Source: Phytoseiulus persimilis
Taxonomy: Eukaryota > Arthropoda > Arachnida > Mesostigmata > Phytoseiidae
DNA length: 64,000 nt
Direction: 5' to 3'
Assembly: GCA_037576195.1 (NCBI GenBank)
Contig: CM075103.1
Coordinates: forward strand, 20,584,001-20,648,000
The notes below the pieces were generated by a model. The model saw nothing but the letters and a program-made list of their open reading frames with translations, did not search any database and was not told where the DNA came from. Shown piece after piece: positions 13,583-25,195 of this stretch. Position 1 is the first letter of the stretch; each line of letters opens with the position of its first letter. Position numbers and translations under genes: made by a program.

Positions 13583-14444
13583 TGTGCCGAAATTCATTGC
13601 ACCGAAAACCCGGAGTGCCGAAGAAAAAGCACGTTGCAACGAAAATCCCGTAGGGCCGAAAAAAAAATCCCGTAGGGCCGAAAACCCCTTCTCTCGTTTT
13701 GATGGTCGAGTGGATCCAGCTAAGCTTCTATGCGGAGCACAGGGTCCAAAAGACTGCACTCAGATGAGCAAAAAGAGACCAAGCAAATAATGATAATCGT
13801 GGAATCTGTGTCTCTGAAACGATGCCCGACTTGATCGCGAGCTGAGCTGGATGAGTTCCTGATCAATGACATACCGGGTATGTGAAGAAAGTCACTTGCG
13901 TTGAGGAACTTCCTAACATTCGAAGATTCGCGAAACGCCAGCAAGCTCGACCTCACTGGAGATCCTTCGCTCGGATACCCTGACTTTGGAACCCTGAGCC
14001 GAAGCATGAAGCTCCCCTTCTCAGCTCCCAAAATATTTCGGCACCATTCAGCCATCAGCTTCCACGCTCATGGAAATTCCTTCGGTATCTTCACCCTCGC
14101 TGATCAAACCCCCGACGGACTCAGTGTTGTGCACACCACGCCCTCATTTCGCTCGATCACGGTGTATCATTGATCAGGAACCTTCTAAGCTCGGCTTCCG
14201 AAACAATTTGGCATCATTCAGATACACAGTTCCTGTCTTCATGATTCACTTGGTCCATTTCCGCTCAAGCAAAAGCAGTCTCTCAGACCCAGTGCTGTGC
14301 ATAGAATCTTAGCTCGATTCGCTTGACCATTGGAACGAGAGAAAGGGTTTTCGGCCCCACGGGATTTTTTCTCGGCCCTACGGGTTTTCGTTGCAACGGT
14401 TTTTTTTTTTCGGCACTCCGGGTTCTCGGTGCAATAAATTTCGG
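13583..14444. repeat. Foldback (long inverted repeat) element 2
   Basis: The left arm (about 13583-13880) and right arm (about 14150-14444) are inverted copies, visibly about 80-85% identical over the outer 200 bases. Each begins with GAAATT-ATTGCACCGA, runs through CCGTAGGGCCGA units and an A-rich patch, then a CTTTCTCTCG-type block and the segment around AGCTAAG-TTCTATGC. About 270 bases of unrelated sequence lie between the arms. There is no transposase. The outer arm resembles that of the element at 5885-6515, which suggests one family. Confidence 0.7.
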
Positions 14445-15409
14445 GGCAAGCCTCGTTTCCCAGACGAGCGCCTTCAGGTACTCCGAGCCGGGAAACAACC
14501 GAATACATTTTTCCATCGGCTACGGTATTCCACCATTCCGGCCGGAAAATTTATCAGTGACGAACGAAGTGCTATACATGGGATATAAAGCATGTTGCGA
14601 TCATCCGATCGAGAAGATAGTTTTGAAAGGATGCCAACACAACGAGAAGGGAGAAAAGTGCATACATGCCAGGAACTGACGTCAATCGGCCGGAGGTTGG
14701 CTGGTCACACGTATGATTGGGGAATGTTCGCTCACGTACGTGCGGACGGATGTGGAGGGGAAAAATTAGGCGACGACATGATATATCTCGGGCAGGACAT
14801 TCACTCGGTAAATTAGACGGAAAACATGGCGAAGCTCGAGAAGAGATTCCTTTCGTCGAGAGATATTTTCGATGAGATTGGAATGTACAACATTTATTAT
14901 GGTTACAATCGCGATCACACAGGGACGCTTCCACGAGAGAGCTTTTCGTAAGAAGAATTCCGTTCGAGAGTGACAGAGAGCGCTGTGGTTTTAGAAGTAC
15001 GCTGAGATGTTCACTTGTCGTCGATAAAGAAGCTCCTCATTCTTCACGCCAAGCGGCAATATATCTGTTCTCCACATGAGACTCCGAAGAGGGAGGGCTC
15101 ACCATTCTCGCTCATGAGCCGCTTCTCATTCGGACAGAATGCCCATCCTCAGCTCAATGTGTTAGCGAGAGGCGAAATAATCGTTCATGGTGTAGTGTGA
15201 ACCATGAGCTTCCAAAAGTGCGCTCAAATCAATCGCACTCAAATCGACGGTGCTCAAATCAGTACGGCGCTCAAGGCCGACAGCACAGGCACCGCGGCGC
15301 CCGCATAATGTGCTTCTCGGAGTCCGCCCCGAAAAATCGCCTACCACTCGACCCCAATGACATTGGCATTACCCTGAATCCGACTGACGATCTCGATGGG
15401 ATAGGAAGT

Positions 15410-15897
15410 TTATCCACGAATAGGAGCTCTCGCCTTCGGGGGAGGTGCCGGGCCATCAAGCAATTGTACCAGCCGCCGATGGATCCTCGCCTCGTGTCGC
15501 AAGATGCGGTGCCTGTGGATCGAGGAAAAAGAGCAGAAGCGGCATTCATGGCCGCTATGCGACCGCTCATGTAGTCGAAGGGACTGGATAGTTGGATACA
15601 CACGGCCACACCCCTCGCAAATGTGCGAATGTCCGAGAGCGTGCGCAAAGCTCTCAGGAATATCCCTGGACCGGAAGCCGCAAGTGGCGCAAATCAAAGG
15701 GTCACTCCTCGCGTGTGTCCTCACGTGTTGCCGCAGAGCGTCGAGGCGCGCACATCGAAATTCGCATTGACTGCAAGCATGGGGCTTCTCGCCCGTGTGC
15801 CTCAGAGTGTGGCGTTTCAGATGGTGCGAGCGAGCCGTGGTGTAGTTGCACCATGCGCATTTGTAAACCGAGTCACCGCAGACGACTGCACGGGAGA
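15410..15897 (-). CDS. C2H2 zinc-finger protein, terminal exon (five fingers)
   Basis: The exon opens after a TTTCTCCTTATTGCAG acceptor and runs in frame to a TAA at 15410-15412, coding for about 161 residues. It contains five consecutive C2H2 fingers with C-x2-C-x12-H-x3-H spacing, the last with H-x4-H. Fingers 1 and 2 are joined by a canonical T-G-E-K-P linker; the later linkers are irregular (T-H-A-R-S-D, then none typical). This is the C-terminal part of a nuclear, presumably DNA-binding protein. The 2-base overhang at the acceptor means that the upstream exon must end in phase 1. I did not find that exon with confidence, although putative coding lies upstream at 16.3-17.6 kb on the same strand. 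The specific orthologue is not recognisable. Confidence 0.75.
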
Positions 15898-16275
15898 CTG
15901 CAATAAGGAGAAACTGTTAGTTTCCAACAACAGGTGGCGGTCGAAATCTCACGACATGGAGCGCATGCGCGGCCGTGCTGTATGAGAGATCGCGATGTTG
16001 CGCTCTTCTTTGGGGCATGCATGAGCGACGGGCGGATGAGAGCGACGCTGGCAATGATTGCGACCGGGATCTGCAAGGCAAGAAGACAGGGATCGTTTAG
16101 AGCAGACATGAACTGAGTCACGACTTATAGGGTGATCGAGGGAAGAGACTTCTCTCTGGTAGATAACTTTCTCGATCCAAAGGCCTCCGGCGCTGTTGGG
16201 GCGTGGACCCGTCCCGAGGTTTGATCGGGTACACAACAAACCAGTCTTTGGTCGAAGTTCCAAAACGGGTCTATC

Positions 16276-17572
16276 TTATCGGGATCTTCTCAACATGAGC
16301 GGAACAGTGGGTTGTTCGATCTCTTTGCGAACTTCGGTCTCCGCTCCCTTATCATCGATTGCTATCACCGGATTCTTCAGGGCGACCGCTCCGAATGAAG
16401 CTGATCTTCCCTCGCCATTCTCGTGCAGGCACGAGAAACGCTGGAGACGATGTGCCGGGGCATCTACTGGAAATGAGTTCGGTACTTTAAAGAATCGACA
16501 CATCTTACAATCGGACGATTCAATGTTTCGTCTCCACTTTATTGCGAAGTAAATGTGAGGAATCGAATGTTCCATACCACCGTCAACCAAGTAAATTATC
16601 TTCTCAGAGGCTTCCGAAGCGATTTTCGGTCCAGCTCACGGATGAAAACTCCGGTGTCATCCTTTTCGGTGATTCGCAAGTCTGCCGAAACCATTGAGGG
16701 GATCGTCGACGAAAGGTATCGGCTCTTCCACAACAGTCTCCACGAAGAGGTACTCTCTGGGGAAGGTGATCCCTGTCAAATCGTAGGCGGAAGGCGGACG
16801 AGGGCGGTCTGGGGCTCGAAATGAGGATGGCCTTCTCCTTGTGGGATAACTCCGTCTCCTTATAAATGCCGGTTCGGATATTTTCTCAATGGAGTTCTGC
16901 TGTGCCACTCATCTGAGTCGCGCGTAGTTCTGTTGCAGCAACCAAGCTTCAAACTCTTCCCCGAGTTCGACTTTCCCTCCAGGCCCAGCCCCGAAAAGCC
17001 GAGATTCGTCAGAGCTAGAGGTGGATTGAAGCGAGTACGAGTGTGGCCCTGATCACAAGGCGACTTGACGAGTATCCCGTTCGGATGGAGGAGCGGGCCT
17101 GTTGAGCAGAATCGAACTCTTGACGACTCATGAATCTGTTCCAGACCGCTCGGACACGAGTTAATGAGCCTTTCGAGATTTGGTTCGAACATCTTCATGA
17201 ACAGCGCCCGAACGGAGCCCGAACTCCACTTGGGATGGACTTCGACAGTCTTCACGACTCGGTCGTGTTGAAACCACGGGGAAGAAATCCGTGTTCGACT
17301 CAATGAACTGCCGGAACCTCAGACCACGAATTCGTCACCGAAACCTGCCCGGCACATGGTTTTGCCAACTACATGTCCTGAAAGTCATCCGCTGACTCCA
17401 AAACGGCTTTTTGCACGCTGATGATCAGGGGAACCAGCTCGTTACAACTCTGGGCCTCGAAACCACACTCCGTGCAGGCTGCCTCCATGTTCCGATCGAA
17501 TTGCCTTCCAGAGGTAGTCTCGATCAGCGGGGAAAACCCGGAGAGACACCAACTAGTGCTGCGCGGATTCAA
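16276..17572 (-). CDS. Putative multi-exon gene of unknown product
   Basis: Two adjacent minus-strand exons can be joined. One ends at about 17370 (AGTCGG-free acceptor upstream, residues such as C-T-E-C-G-F-E-A-Q-S-C, then D-D-F-Q-D) with a GTAGTT donor in phase 2. The next starts after GGTTCCGGCAG near 17312 with a matching 1-base overhang and runs into a long frame through about 17000. Further down, an exon begins after TTTGACAG (near 16778) and a long open frame with C-K-M-C and H/C residues covers 16300-16570. The amino-acid composition looks like real protein, but I recognise no domain. The pieces may belong to one gene, to two, or to the 5' part of the zinc-finger gene at 15.4 kb. Exon ends are approximate. 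Confidence 0.3.
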
Positions 17573-18198
17573 GCCGCGGACTCATGAGCAAGGCGACCAC
17601 CATCCAAGTTCCGTTTCAACGGCTCGATTTGCTCAGTTAGGGATCCTGGGAATCAGAAATCGGTGGGACTAGAAATCGCCGGCACGCAAGTGCATTGTGT
17701 TGCTTATTCTGAAACTCGACACTCATTTTTGCCACACCAACATTCCGATCTCCTCCGGGTATGCTGGCAAGATGAAGAAGTCGAACTCGAGTATTTTAGT
17801 TGAGAGTCTTCTCGACCGATTACGTTTTTCTCGACGCTGGCTGGAACTTATTCGGCGACGTTCATATTTGCGGAGCCTCTTTTACGCCGACGTGGGACAT
17901 TCTGGTGCATATCTTAATGGAGCCCACATAGGTTATTCAAACAATTGAGATATGTTTTGCGTGGCTACTGATGCAGATTTGAGAGAAAGGATGATGGATT
18001 TACCAACCGTGTATATCCATGAATTTTCAAGGGCATTTCTGGGAACCTTTGAGTGGTGTTTATGCGAGCCTCTTTCAGAGCTTGATCAGGCAGTAATGGT
18101 TGTCATCGGATAACTAGGAGGAGTTGACGATAATCAGTGGATCCGCGGCACGCGAGCATCTGTCATGGTAGTCAATGGAAGCATCTCACGGTCGACAG

Positions 18199-18240
18199 CA
18201 GTGATTCCCAACGGGGGCCATGGCGATCAGCCCGGAGGCC
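18199..18240 (+). repeat. hAT-like terminal sequence, copy 1
   Basis: Starts CAGTGATTCCCAACG followed by GGGGCC. The same 15-base start recurs at 18803. Many hAT-family non-autonomous elements begin with CAGTG-TTCCCAA, so these two look like element ends. I did not find the opposite terminus. Confidence 0.4.
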
Positions 18241-18802
18241 TCATCGCCGGAAAAAATTTACTGCTGCCTCCATTTCGAAAAGTCCCCAACCTCGATTCTT
18301 CATGCACATATATTCACATCACCCATCCAATTCCTCGATCATAATCAAAACATTGGATGGGTTATCCGATCTTCGGATCATTTTTTTCACCCCTTCAGAG
18401 CGATCAGACACTGCGCAAAGGTAACCTCAGAGCATATTTCAGCAAGAGGACCACGACACATGACAAGACACGGTGGAGGAGGCGCATGAGACGACGAAGG
18501 TGGTGGGCCCCTGGTCCACACAGATCGCCATCCATGCGTCGGAACAGGTTATCCTTCGTGGAACTTGCAATCGTGATAACACCATTCTCTAGACTTGGAC
18601 AGTCAGACGGCTGTGTGTAAGCCACACAGTTTGAGCTAGTCGGATGCTGTCTGCATCAACAAACCTCAAATGTCTCGCAAGGAAAACCCGCAATCCGTCC
18701 TGCACCGAATGAGTTCATCGCGCCGAAACGAACGAGTCAAAATTTCGAGGCCCAAGCCGCAGTCTTCGCCAAGTGCGGAAGGCTCTCCAAGAGGCTCTGC
18801 GG

Positions 18803-18915
18803 CAGTGATTCCCAACGTGGTTCCCAGGGGCTCAACGGGATCGTCGAGGGGTCCACGAGATCGGAGATGATTTTTGGGGGTCCATGAGGAATCGTTGGGG
18901 GTCCGCGGTATCACC
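18803..18915 (+). repeat. hAT-like terminal sequence, copy 2
   Basis: Begins CAGTGATTCCCAACG, identical over 15 bases to the copy at 18199, and continues into a G-rich stretch with repeated GGGGGTCC. This is the pattern of a hAT non-autonomous element end. The right end and target-site duplication are not resolved. Confidence 0.45.
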
Positions 18916-19015
18916 TCCTGAGGTCCCAACGAAAATCAACGGAACGTCCTATAACTCCAATTTCTGCTCCCGAAGCATGGATTTGAAACAAGGAAACTGG
19001 ACCGGAAAACCGTAA

Positions 19016-19435
19016 CTATTCGGAACGGCCCCACATGTCTCTCGGCGCGCATAGGGTTCCGGATTTCGGAGAGTCGAACACCTGTGTAAATTCGAACTCC
19101 TTGGAACTTTTTGCTCCCGACGGCATTCTGACGAGCATTCTTCCAGCTATTCTATTCACGGAGCTGGGTCCACTATAGGTTCGTATTGTTGACTTCCGCT
19201 TTCTGAATGACTTCTCCCGTTGTGAGCCGAAAACTCCGATATGGCTGAATTCACGGATGCACTCGATATCGGTGGAGGGAAACATGGGGTAAGCTAAATC
19301 CAAGTCCAACTTAACGGAAGAGAAGAACGCCTCTCTCGAGGAACGAATGAGTCCATGATATTCGGTCTTCAATTCTTCTTGTAGGAAGTCTACAAGGAAG
19401 TTATCGTCTTGAACGCGGATCGTGGACAAGAATCC
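19016..19435 (-). CDS. Putative exon, unknown product
   Basis: An open frame of about 137 codons ends in a stop near 19016. Its start region follows a CGCGTTCAAG that could act as an acceptor. The frame is rich in charged and aromatic residues of ordinary protein composition (for example F-L-Q-E-E-L-K-T-E-Y) and has no repeats. I recognise no domain. It lies on the same strand as the putative exons at 16.3-17.6 kb and just outside the Tigger element that begins at 19629. It could be the last exon of an unknown gene or a chance frame. Confidence 0.25.
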   Translation of the reverse strand, partial: GFLSTIRVQDDNFLVDFLQEELKTEYHGLIRSSREAFFSSVKLDLDLAYPMFPSTDIECIREFSHIGVFGSQREKSFRKRKSTIRTYSGPSSVNRIAGRMLVRMPSGAKSSKEFEFTQVFDSPKSGTLCAPRDMWGRSE

Positions 19436-19628
19436 AAGTGATTCGATTGAGTGATTTCTCTAAATAATTTCATCGATTCCCTCGAATTGATCAGCTGAAA
19501 TGGTATGACCAAAGAAAGGTTGATTGGCTTGACCTCGATGCGCATGGACTCAGACATCGCTGTCAGCGCTCACGCTTGGCATGCAGTGAATCTGAAAATC
19601 TTGGACACGGTATTTTGGAATCTATATG

Positions 19629-22021
19629 CAGTGAAGTCTCGCTGACTTGAAAAATTCGGGAGCAGTGTTTTGGAATTTCTTCCAAGTTATAAGTTAGAGA
19701 AGACAAAACTAGAGAGAGACTGCTCGCCGTCTGAGAAGAGCAGAGTAAGTGGGCTGAATTCGGCGGAGTATTCCTGCATTGTATCTTGAAGAGATACATG
19801 CTCAGATATATGAATGACAACACCTGCATGTTATCACAACCGGGGCAACTCAAATGTTTTCAGGGTATCAATTTATGGACGGGCGATCAGTCCGCAGAAT
19901 TCATTTCTGGGTTGCCGCGAAATATGAACGAATGTCCACCTGTTGTTTTGTTCGAGTATCCAGCGATGACCTTGTCTCTACATTTGTGAAAGGCTTTGCT
20001 CGCATCGATGTCGATCTCTGCCCGTTGAGAACAGTGATTGATCAACGCCGCGAGAGCTGTGAGCTTTTCAGGATCGGTCACGGGCTCGTCGTTGTCATCC
20101 TCAACCTCGACTTCGAACACAAGAATCTCATCATCATCGCTTCCGTTCTTGTCATCAACCACGAGGCGATTGCTGTCAGCCTCCACAAACTCTGCGAAGC
20201 CTAAGCCGACCGGGAAGCAATCGCTGATGATTATATTTACAAGAAGTTCTCCCGTCTGATGATTGTGTGGCTCCGCAGTCATCGTGATCTGTTAACTCGA
20301 TGACAGGCAAACATTCTTGAAACAGTTGGAGATCGTTCTTGTCGTGACTTCATCCCAACCTTCCTTGAGGAACCGGATTCCTTGTAAAAGATTCACCTCC
20401 TTGAAGTCATTGGCTTATGTTCAATGATGCTCTACAAGTTTCTTCTTGTAGAGCTGCTTGAGGCTATGTAGGTATAATGCCTCGGTCTAACGACTGTGTT
20501 TTCGAGGTCGTCTTTGGTGGGAGCCAAGGATTTCAATTGAGGTCAGATCAAGATCTACATCATGACACATGAAATTATCCAAGAGTATGATAATTCGACG
20601 CTCCTTCTCCCTGAAGTTTTCATCGAGTTCCTGAGGCCATTCGGTGAAGATTTTCGTGTTCATTCAAGCTTCGCTTTGTGATCTGTATTCACAACCGATT
20701 CTCTGCGGCTGGTGATGAGTTTCATTCACTCCAAGTTTTGAGAAACATCTCGGTTTGCGGCTACGACCGATGACCAGCGGCGTGATCTTATCCGTTCCAT
20801 CGAAATTTGCACAGAGTAGCACAATGAATCGATCCTCACTTTGCTCGCCACCGTGACAGCGTTCATTCTTGGAGTGCACAGTTCGCTTTGGGAGCATCTT
20901 GTAGAAGAACCCCGACTTGTCCGCATTGTAAGTATCTCGTGGCATGAACTCGCTCAGTTTCAGTCGGTTCTCTTGAAGCCAATCGTCGACTCCTGCTTGC
21001 GATACTTTTGAAGCTTTTCCGCACGCCGTTTTCGTTGATAGCTTATAGCGGTGCTTGAACCCGGCGAGCCACGCATTCGACACTTTGAGCTCTGAGTCGC
21101 CGATCTCTTTGGCGATCGCCTTTCTTCGTTCTTGAAGCCACTGCCCGGAAATCGGCAATGCGGGGTTTTTGGATCGAGCGCCTTAGTAGGTTTGGAAGAG
21201 TTTCTTCTCGATCGCTCCGTATTTCTCTTGCCAGGTGCGTTTCCGATCACTTGCAGGCTTCAGGGCACGCTGGGAACGAATTTTCTTGCCGTCGCGTTTG
21301 ATGTTGTAGACGGTAGCTCGGAAAATTTCCCACTCTTGCCTGATTTCACAAATGGCTGAGGTTGGCGTCCAGATCTTCGATCACTCGAACCTTCTCCCGG
21401 AGGGTCAAGTTCGTTTGTTTCGACATCCATCTCCTGCGGTTCGGCTCGATGCTCATTCTTCTGGTCTGTAGAGATGCGAGCTGGAAGAGACTCAACTTAA
21501 ACTGCTTTGAAGTGCGAGAACTGTTCTTCCGAATCAGTCGGTGACCGATACTTCTTGAGACAGCTTCAACAGCTGGAATGATCACCCTCGCACTGGCTGC
21601 TTACTTCGACGACACGCACGCCAGGAGCGGAGACGCGCGCATGTGCAAGTCCTCATGCATGGACCGATTTCAGAGGGAGAATATTGTGAATTAGAGAAAC
21701 TCCTGGGAAGGAGCCGCAACAGCTCCGAGTTCTTCCGAAATTGATCGAATGCGAGACTTCTGGATAGGTTCTAGCTACCAACAAAGAATCTCAAAGTATG
21801 ATCGCTGTCGCGGACTCCAAGCTAGAGGTAAAAATTGAGTCCGAGATAGAGAATAGCGGAAGTTTTTCAAGTTATGAGATGGACATCAGATAAACATCAC
21901 TCATACGGTACAAAGTACCGAGGCTGTCATAGGATCGGGTCTGAGTTATAAAATATAACTCCGGTTCTAACTTAGCGAAGGTTTCTAAGTTTGTGAAGTC
22001 CAAGTTAGCGAGACTTCACTG
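19629..22021 (-). mobile_element. Tigger/pogo (Tc1-mariner superfamily) DNA transposon, about 2.4 kb
   Basis: The left end at 19629 reads CAGTGAAGTCTCGCTGACTT and the right end, read inward from 22021, reads CAGTGAAGTCTCGCTAACTT: 19 of 20 bases agree. The 2393-bp length is close to that usual for Tigger elements. Inside, on the minus strand, lies a decayed transposase. Flanking dinucleotides do not give a clean TA duplication (TATG before, TTTATA after), so the exact termini may be a base or two further out. The element is degraded and not autonomous. Confidence 0.8.
19887..21426 (-). pseudogene. Tigger/pogo transposase pseudogene
   Basis: The frame starts at an ATG at 21424-21426 with an N-terminal helix-turn-helix of CENP-B/pogo type (L-T-L-R-E-K-V-R-V-I-E-D). 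A frameshift lies near 21345 and an in-frame stop near 21183. The CENP-B-like second DNA-binding domain and the start of the DDE domain (N-A-D-K-S-G-F-F) are intact in the 21158-20664 frame. After another frameshift near 20700, the second acidic motif appears as I-I-L-L-D-N, followed by more stops. The frame at 20282-19887, with an acidic D/E-rich tail, would be the C-terminus. The third catalytic aspartate is not identifiable. Several independent breaks show that it is not functional. Confidence 0.8.
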
Positions 22022-22077
22022 TTTATAAAAAGTCAAGGCCTGTTTGTTTGTCCTCAATAGACTCCTCCGGTATTGAT

Positions 22078-22240
22078 CGGATCGACGTGGGACAAACTGC
22101 GTAATGTTGGGTGGCTCACACGGAAGGACATAGGCCACCCACCCATTTTCCCCCTCTTCTCCTCCCCGCCTTGCCATTTAGCCCAACTCTGACCCCCTCC
22201 ATACTACCACCTTTGGGCTAATTCCGACGATAACGTGCAA
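22078..22240 (+). repeat. Copy of the GATCGGATCGACGT repeat
   Basis: Starts TTGATCGGATCGACGTGG just beyond the right end of the Tigger element and follows the same order as the copies at 13.1-13.5 kb: GGCTCACA-GGAAGGAC, a CT-rich tract, and CCATACTACC. Type unknown. Confidence 0.5.
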
Positions 22241-22542
22241 CGTCCCGATATGACGTCAGCTAGACTCCTAGGCCCCATCTCATCGTCATCGGACAGCATG
22301 TGTTCCTATTTGGTCAGAACTGAAGCGTACTTCGAAGCCATGAAAATAGAATTTCGCCTCGACGAAGTTTTCATCAACAATGAGCAAATTCGCTGGAGGC
22401 CATTGTGATTCCAGCACGACTGCAAATAATGGAATGTAAAATACTGCTTCCGCTCGGACGTCTCTGACTCTGGCAGTTCAGCTGCAAGATCCATGTTGGA
22501 CTGTAGAAATTCTCTCTGCGAGAGCCGATGGAGGATCTAGAG

Positions 22543-22860
22543 CAAGGGTGGGCAATGTGCGTTTTCAATTGAATATCTCGCTTAGATTTGTCGAAACGAG
22601 CTTCATCCCAGTCGCCCCCCCCCCCTCGTGAGACTTCGATCGCGGCGCTCTCGATTTCCGCGTAGTCGTTCGAAAATTGGCTTCGCCCCGCGACTCCGGT
22701 GAAGAACTTCGACCTGCCCTTGAGCACCATCTCTCCTCTAGATCAGTGCTCTCAATTATCCGTGAGGGCGAGAACTGCCCTCGTATCGCGATTGGAGCCC
22801 GACCCCCTCCCCTCCTCTCCGAGTTCATGCGGAGAGGCAGAGCAGCAATGCAGAAATAAT
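22543..22860 (+). repeat. Possible hAT-like MITE remnants
   Basis: CAAGGGTGGGCAATG at 22543 and CAGTGCTCTCAATTA at 22744 both follow TCTAGA-containing flanks (GATCTAGAG and CTCTAGAT). The starts and the flank resemble ends and target sites of Buster-type hAT elements. The right end near 22727 (CTGCCCTTG) is a weak inverted match to the first. The ends are not fully consistent, so this is tentative. Confidence 0.3.
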
Positions 22861-23169
22861 CTTTCGGCTCTGGCGGAGCCGCTTCAACCCCTGACTGAGG
22901 GATGTTTTTCAGGTGGTTGCTACAACAACCATGGGCTTTGAAAACAGCACGTAGCGATCAGGTTAGTTCTAGACGCCTCGGAGGATATCCTCGTCTCGAG
23001 AACCATCTTCATTGATTCCGCCTGACACTTGTGCGGGTTTCGCTGACCCGGTCGGCTTACCAGCCGTGGAGTCATCTTGAACCATCCGAACCATCGAATA
23101 ACTGATTCTGTCGTTCAAGCTCTCTTACGACCAAGCATTACGTGAATGTTCATGCACCATTAGACGCGG

Positions 23170-24849
23170 ATGAAAATGCTGCTTTACGAGATCGGGATAC
23201 TCATCGTGGCGCTCGCTGCACCCGCTGTCCACGGACATGCAATAAAGAATGCTCCTCTGGCCGAGTCAGCGATTTCGTCTCCAGAAAGTAACCGATCATG
23301 CAACGGTGAGTTCGAATTCATTTCATTATAAGAGTGCCTCGTTTGAGGAACCCCCTATTCCGAGGAAAAGTTCCTGAATCTGAAGTTGCCCCAGAGGATC
23401 AACTTCAGAAGCTATCTGACAACCTTTGCAACGAATGGTTTCAGCCGGGCGGTTCGATTTGAACACCAAGAGTTTCCTCGTGTTCTTCTCTGACAAGTAC
23501 GCCGAAACTCGATCGGGCAAAGAGAAACAGCTGCAGTGCTCGAACTGCAATGCGAGCGGAGTCCCTGATCTGGTCATCTGTCGAAACAAAGGTGGGTGGG
23601 TTTCCTTCTGCTTGGGAGAGGTGCTTGGAAAATCGTGCAAAACCCGCGTGTCCATCAAGGCTACTGAAAACTAATCGAAGAGAATGCATTTGCGCACTGC
23701 CCGGCCAGTGTGCTTCAGCGAATCGCTGCGACCCAGAAGTTTGAGTCCCTCTCTCTTTCGAAGGCTCTAGATCAGGGGTGTTGGACTCGCTACCGCCGCG
23801 GGTCGCAAGGGGCTGCCGCAACGTGTCGGCGAACCTCTGCGTCTGATTGCCGCTCTTGCTCCGAGAGAAGAACACTTTGCTGCTTTCACGATCTCTATTT
23901 TTGACAAAAACTTCCCATAGAAGACATCGAAATGGAAACTCGTGCTCACAATGAACTCGAGACTTCTTATCGCTAGAACGTGCCGTCGTTATTGTGAGAG
24001 GTCGTTATCGCCGTCCCATGATCAAAGTCGGTTTGGCTCTGGCCCGAGAGATATGCTGTGTCATCTCCCCAAATAAATTCGTAGCTTGCGGCATCGGAAC
24101 TTACGCTTGAGGGCTCAACTCCCAGCGGGGACAACATGACCAGTGCGGCGCTGAGTACCAGTCGAGGACCGTGCTCCGTTACCTCGGAACTTTTCTGAAT
24201 CCTGTTTGGATAATGGGAGATTGAGCTCCCGACTGTATTACTGACAGGGATCGCTGAGTGGCGCAGAGATTCAACATGATGTAGCACCGTTAGAGTCTCG
24301 AGAATAACTTCATCTCACGTTCGAACAGATACCGCGTGGAACACATCATCTGCTTGGGTATGCGCAGGTGATTTCCCAGATGAGGTGTCCTCGATAAAAT
24401 CATCCATCGTCAGCTGCGACGTCGAAAGCGCTCACCCCTCTCGGCGACCTTTCTGTGTTAAAGAGAGTAGGTTCCGCATCTGTAAAACATAGACGTGCGT
24501 TTGAGACTCGCGGATAGTGGTCACCCTCGCGATCTCACCACATGAAGCACATTCGATTTCAGGTTCGTGCGTCCTGCTTTTCTCTTCGCGTACAGTGGTC
24601 GGAGTGCCTATCATCGGCATTCTGATGATCTCCGCAGCTGCAACTCTCACAATCATAGCCATGGTGGTTATATTCGTGGAGATCAAGAAATCAGTATCGG
24701 CCGTACAGGATTTGCGTTCTCATTATCAAGCACATGAATTCGATCAAATCAGCCTTCCACTGGGATTTGCGAGCCCTTCTTCTCCCGACAACGACGAGCC
24801 TCCATCGTACGAATCGTGTGTCGCGAAAATTCCCGGGCAAAGTCAGTGA
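23170..24849 (+). CDS. SARAF-like membrane protein with PPSY tail (gene C)
   Basis: Four plus-strand exons, 23170-23305, 23445-23591, 24329-24466 and 24563-24849, all joined by GT-AG introns in phase 1, give 235 residues. Exon 1 encodes a signal peptide (MKMLLYEIGILIVALAAPA). The luminal domain holds C-x2-C, the V-I-C-R-N-K segment that resembles the SARAF C-x-N-K-G motif, W-x5-W-V-C at 98-106, S-I-V-S-C-D, F-C-V-K, and S-S-C-V-L-L-F at 141-147. One span covers about 152-179. The cytosolic tail of some 55 residues is acidic and ends with D-N-D-E-P-P-S-Y-E-S; PPSY (220-223) is a possible WW-domain ligand. SARAF proteins also carry a proline/tyrosine motif in the tail. The start ATG has a second in-frame ATG two codons later. 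Intron 2 contains a hAT-like repeat. An AATAAA follows at 25190. Of the three paralogues this one is the most complete. Confidence 0.8.
23773..23960 (+). repeat. hAT-like repeat in intron 2 of gene C
   Basis: CTCTAGAT precedes CAGGGGTGTTGGACTC, followed by a GC-rich GGGTCGCAAGGGGC stretch. This is the typical look of a non-autonomous hAT end with a CTCTAGAG-like target site. The right end is not identified; the limit given is nominal. Confidence 0.4.
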
Positions 24850-25189
24850 TCGCGCGGTGGAATCTGCATGAAACAGACGCCGAAGAAGCGAATGTCTCAA
24901 TGCATACTTCAGTTCTTCCCATCCGTTCAGCCGGTTTCCCGCGAAACCAAACTTGGGGGAGGCTCTCGTTGTGATGGGAGTACGTTACAGGGTCTTTTCA
25001 CTCTGGAGGAGTTCGGGATCGAAAATCGCGTGCTGTCGAGCGGCGCACTGTCAAGGATTATTACATCTGGCGCCTCTCCACCCTCGATCTCGGAGGCAGT
25101 GAGGTCACCGTCACGGGCGCAGCATCGCTGTTTCAAACGGTTTCGCACCCCTTTCATGTATGATAAACGAGAAGAACAACAATGATTAG

Positions 25190-25195
25190 AATAAA
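25190..25195 (+). promoter_or_regulatory. Candidate polyadenylation signal of gene C
   Basis: AATAAA on the plus strand, about 340 bases after the stop codon of gene C. It is the first clear signal downstream, so the 3' untranslated region would be of ordinary length. Confidence 0.4.
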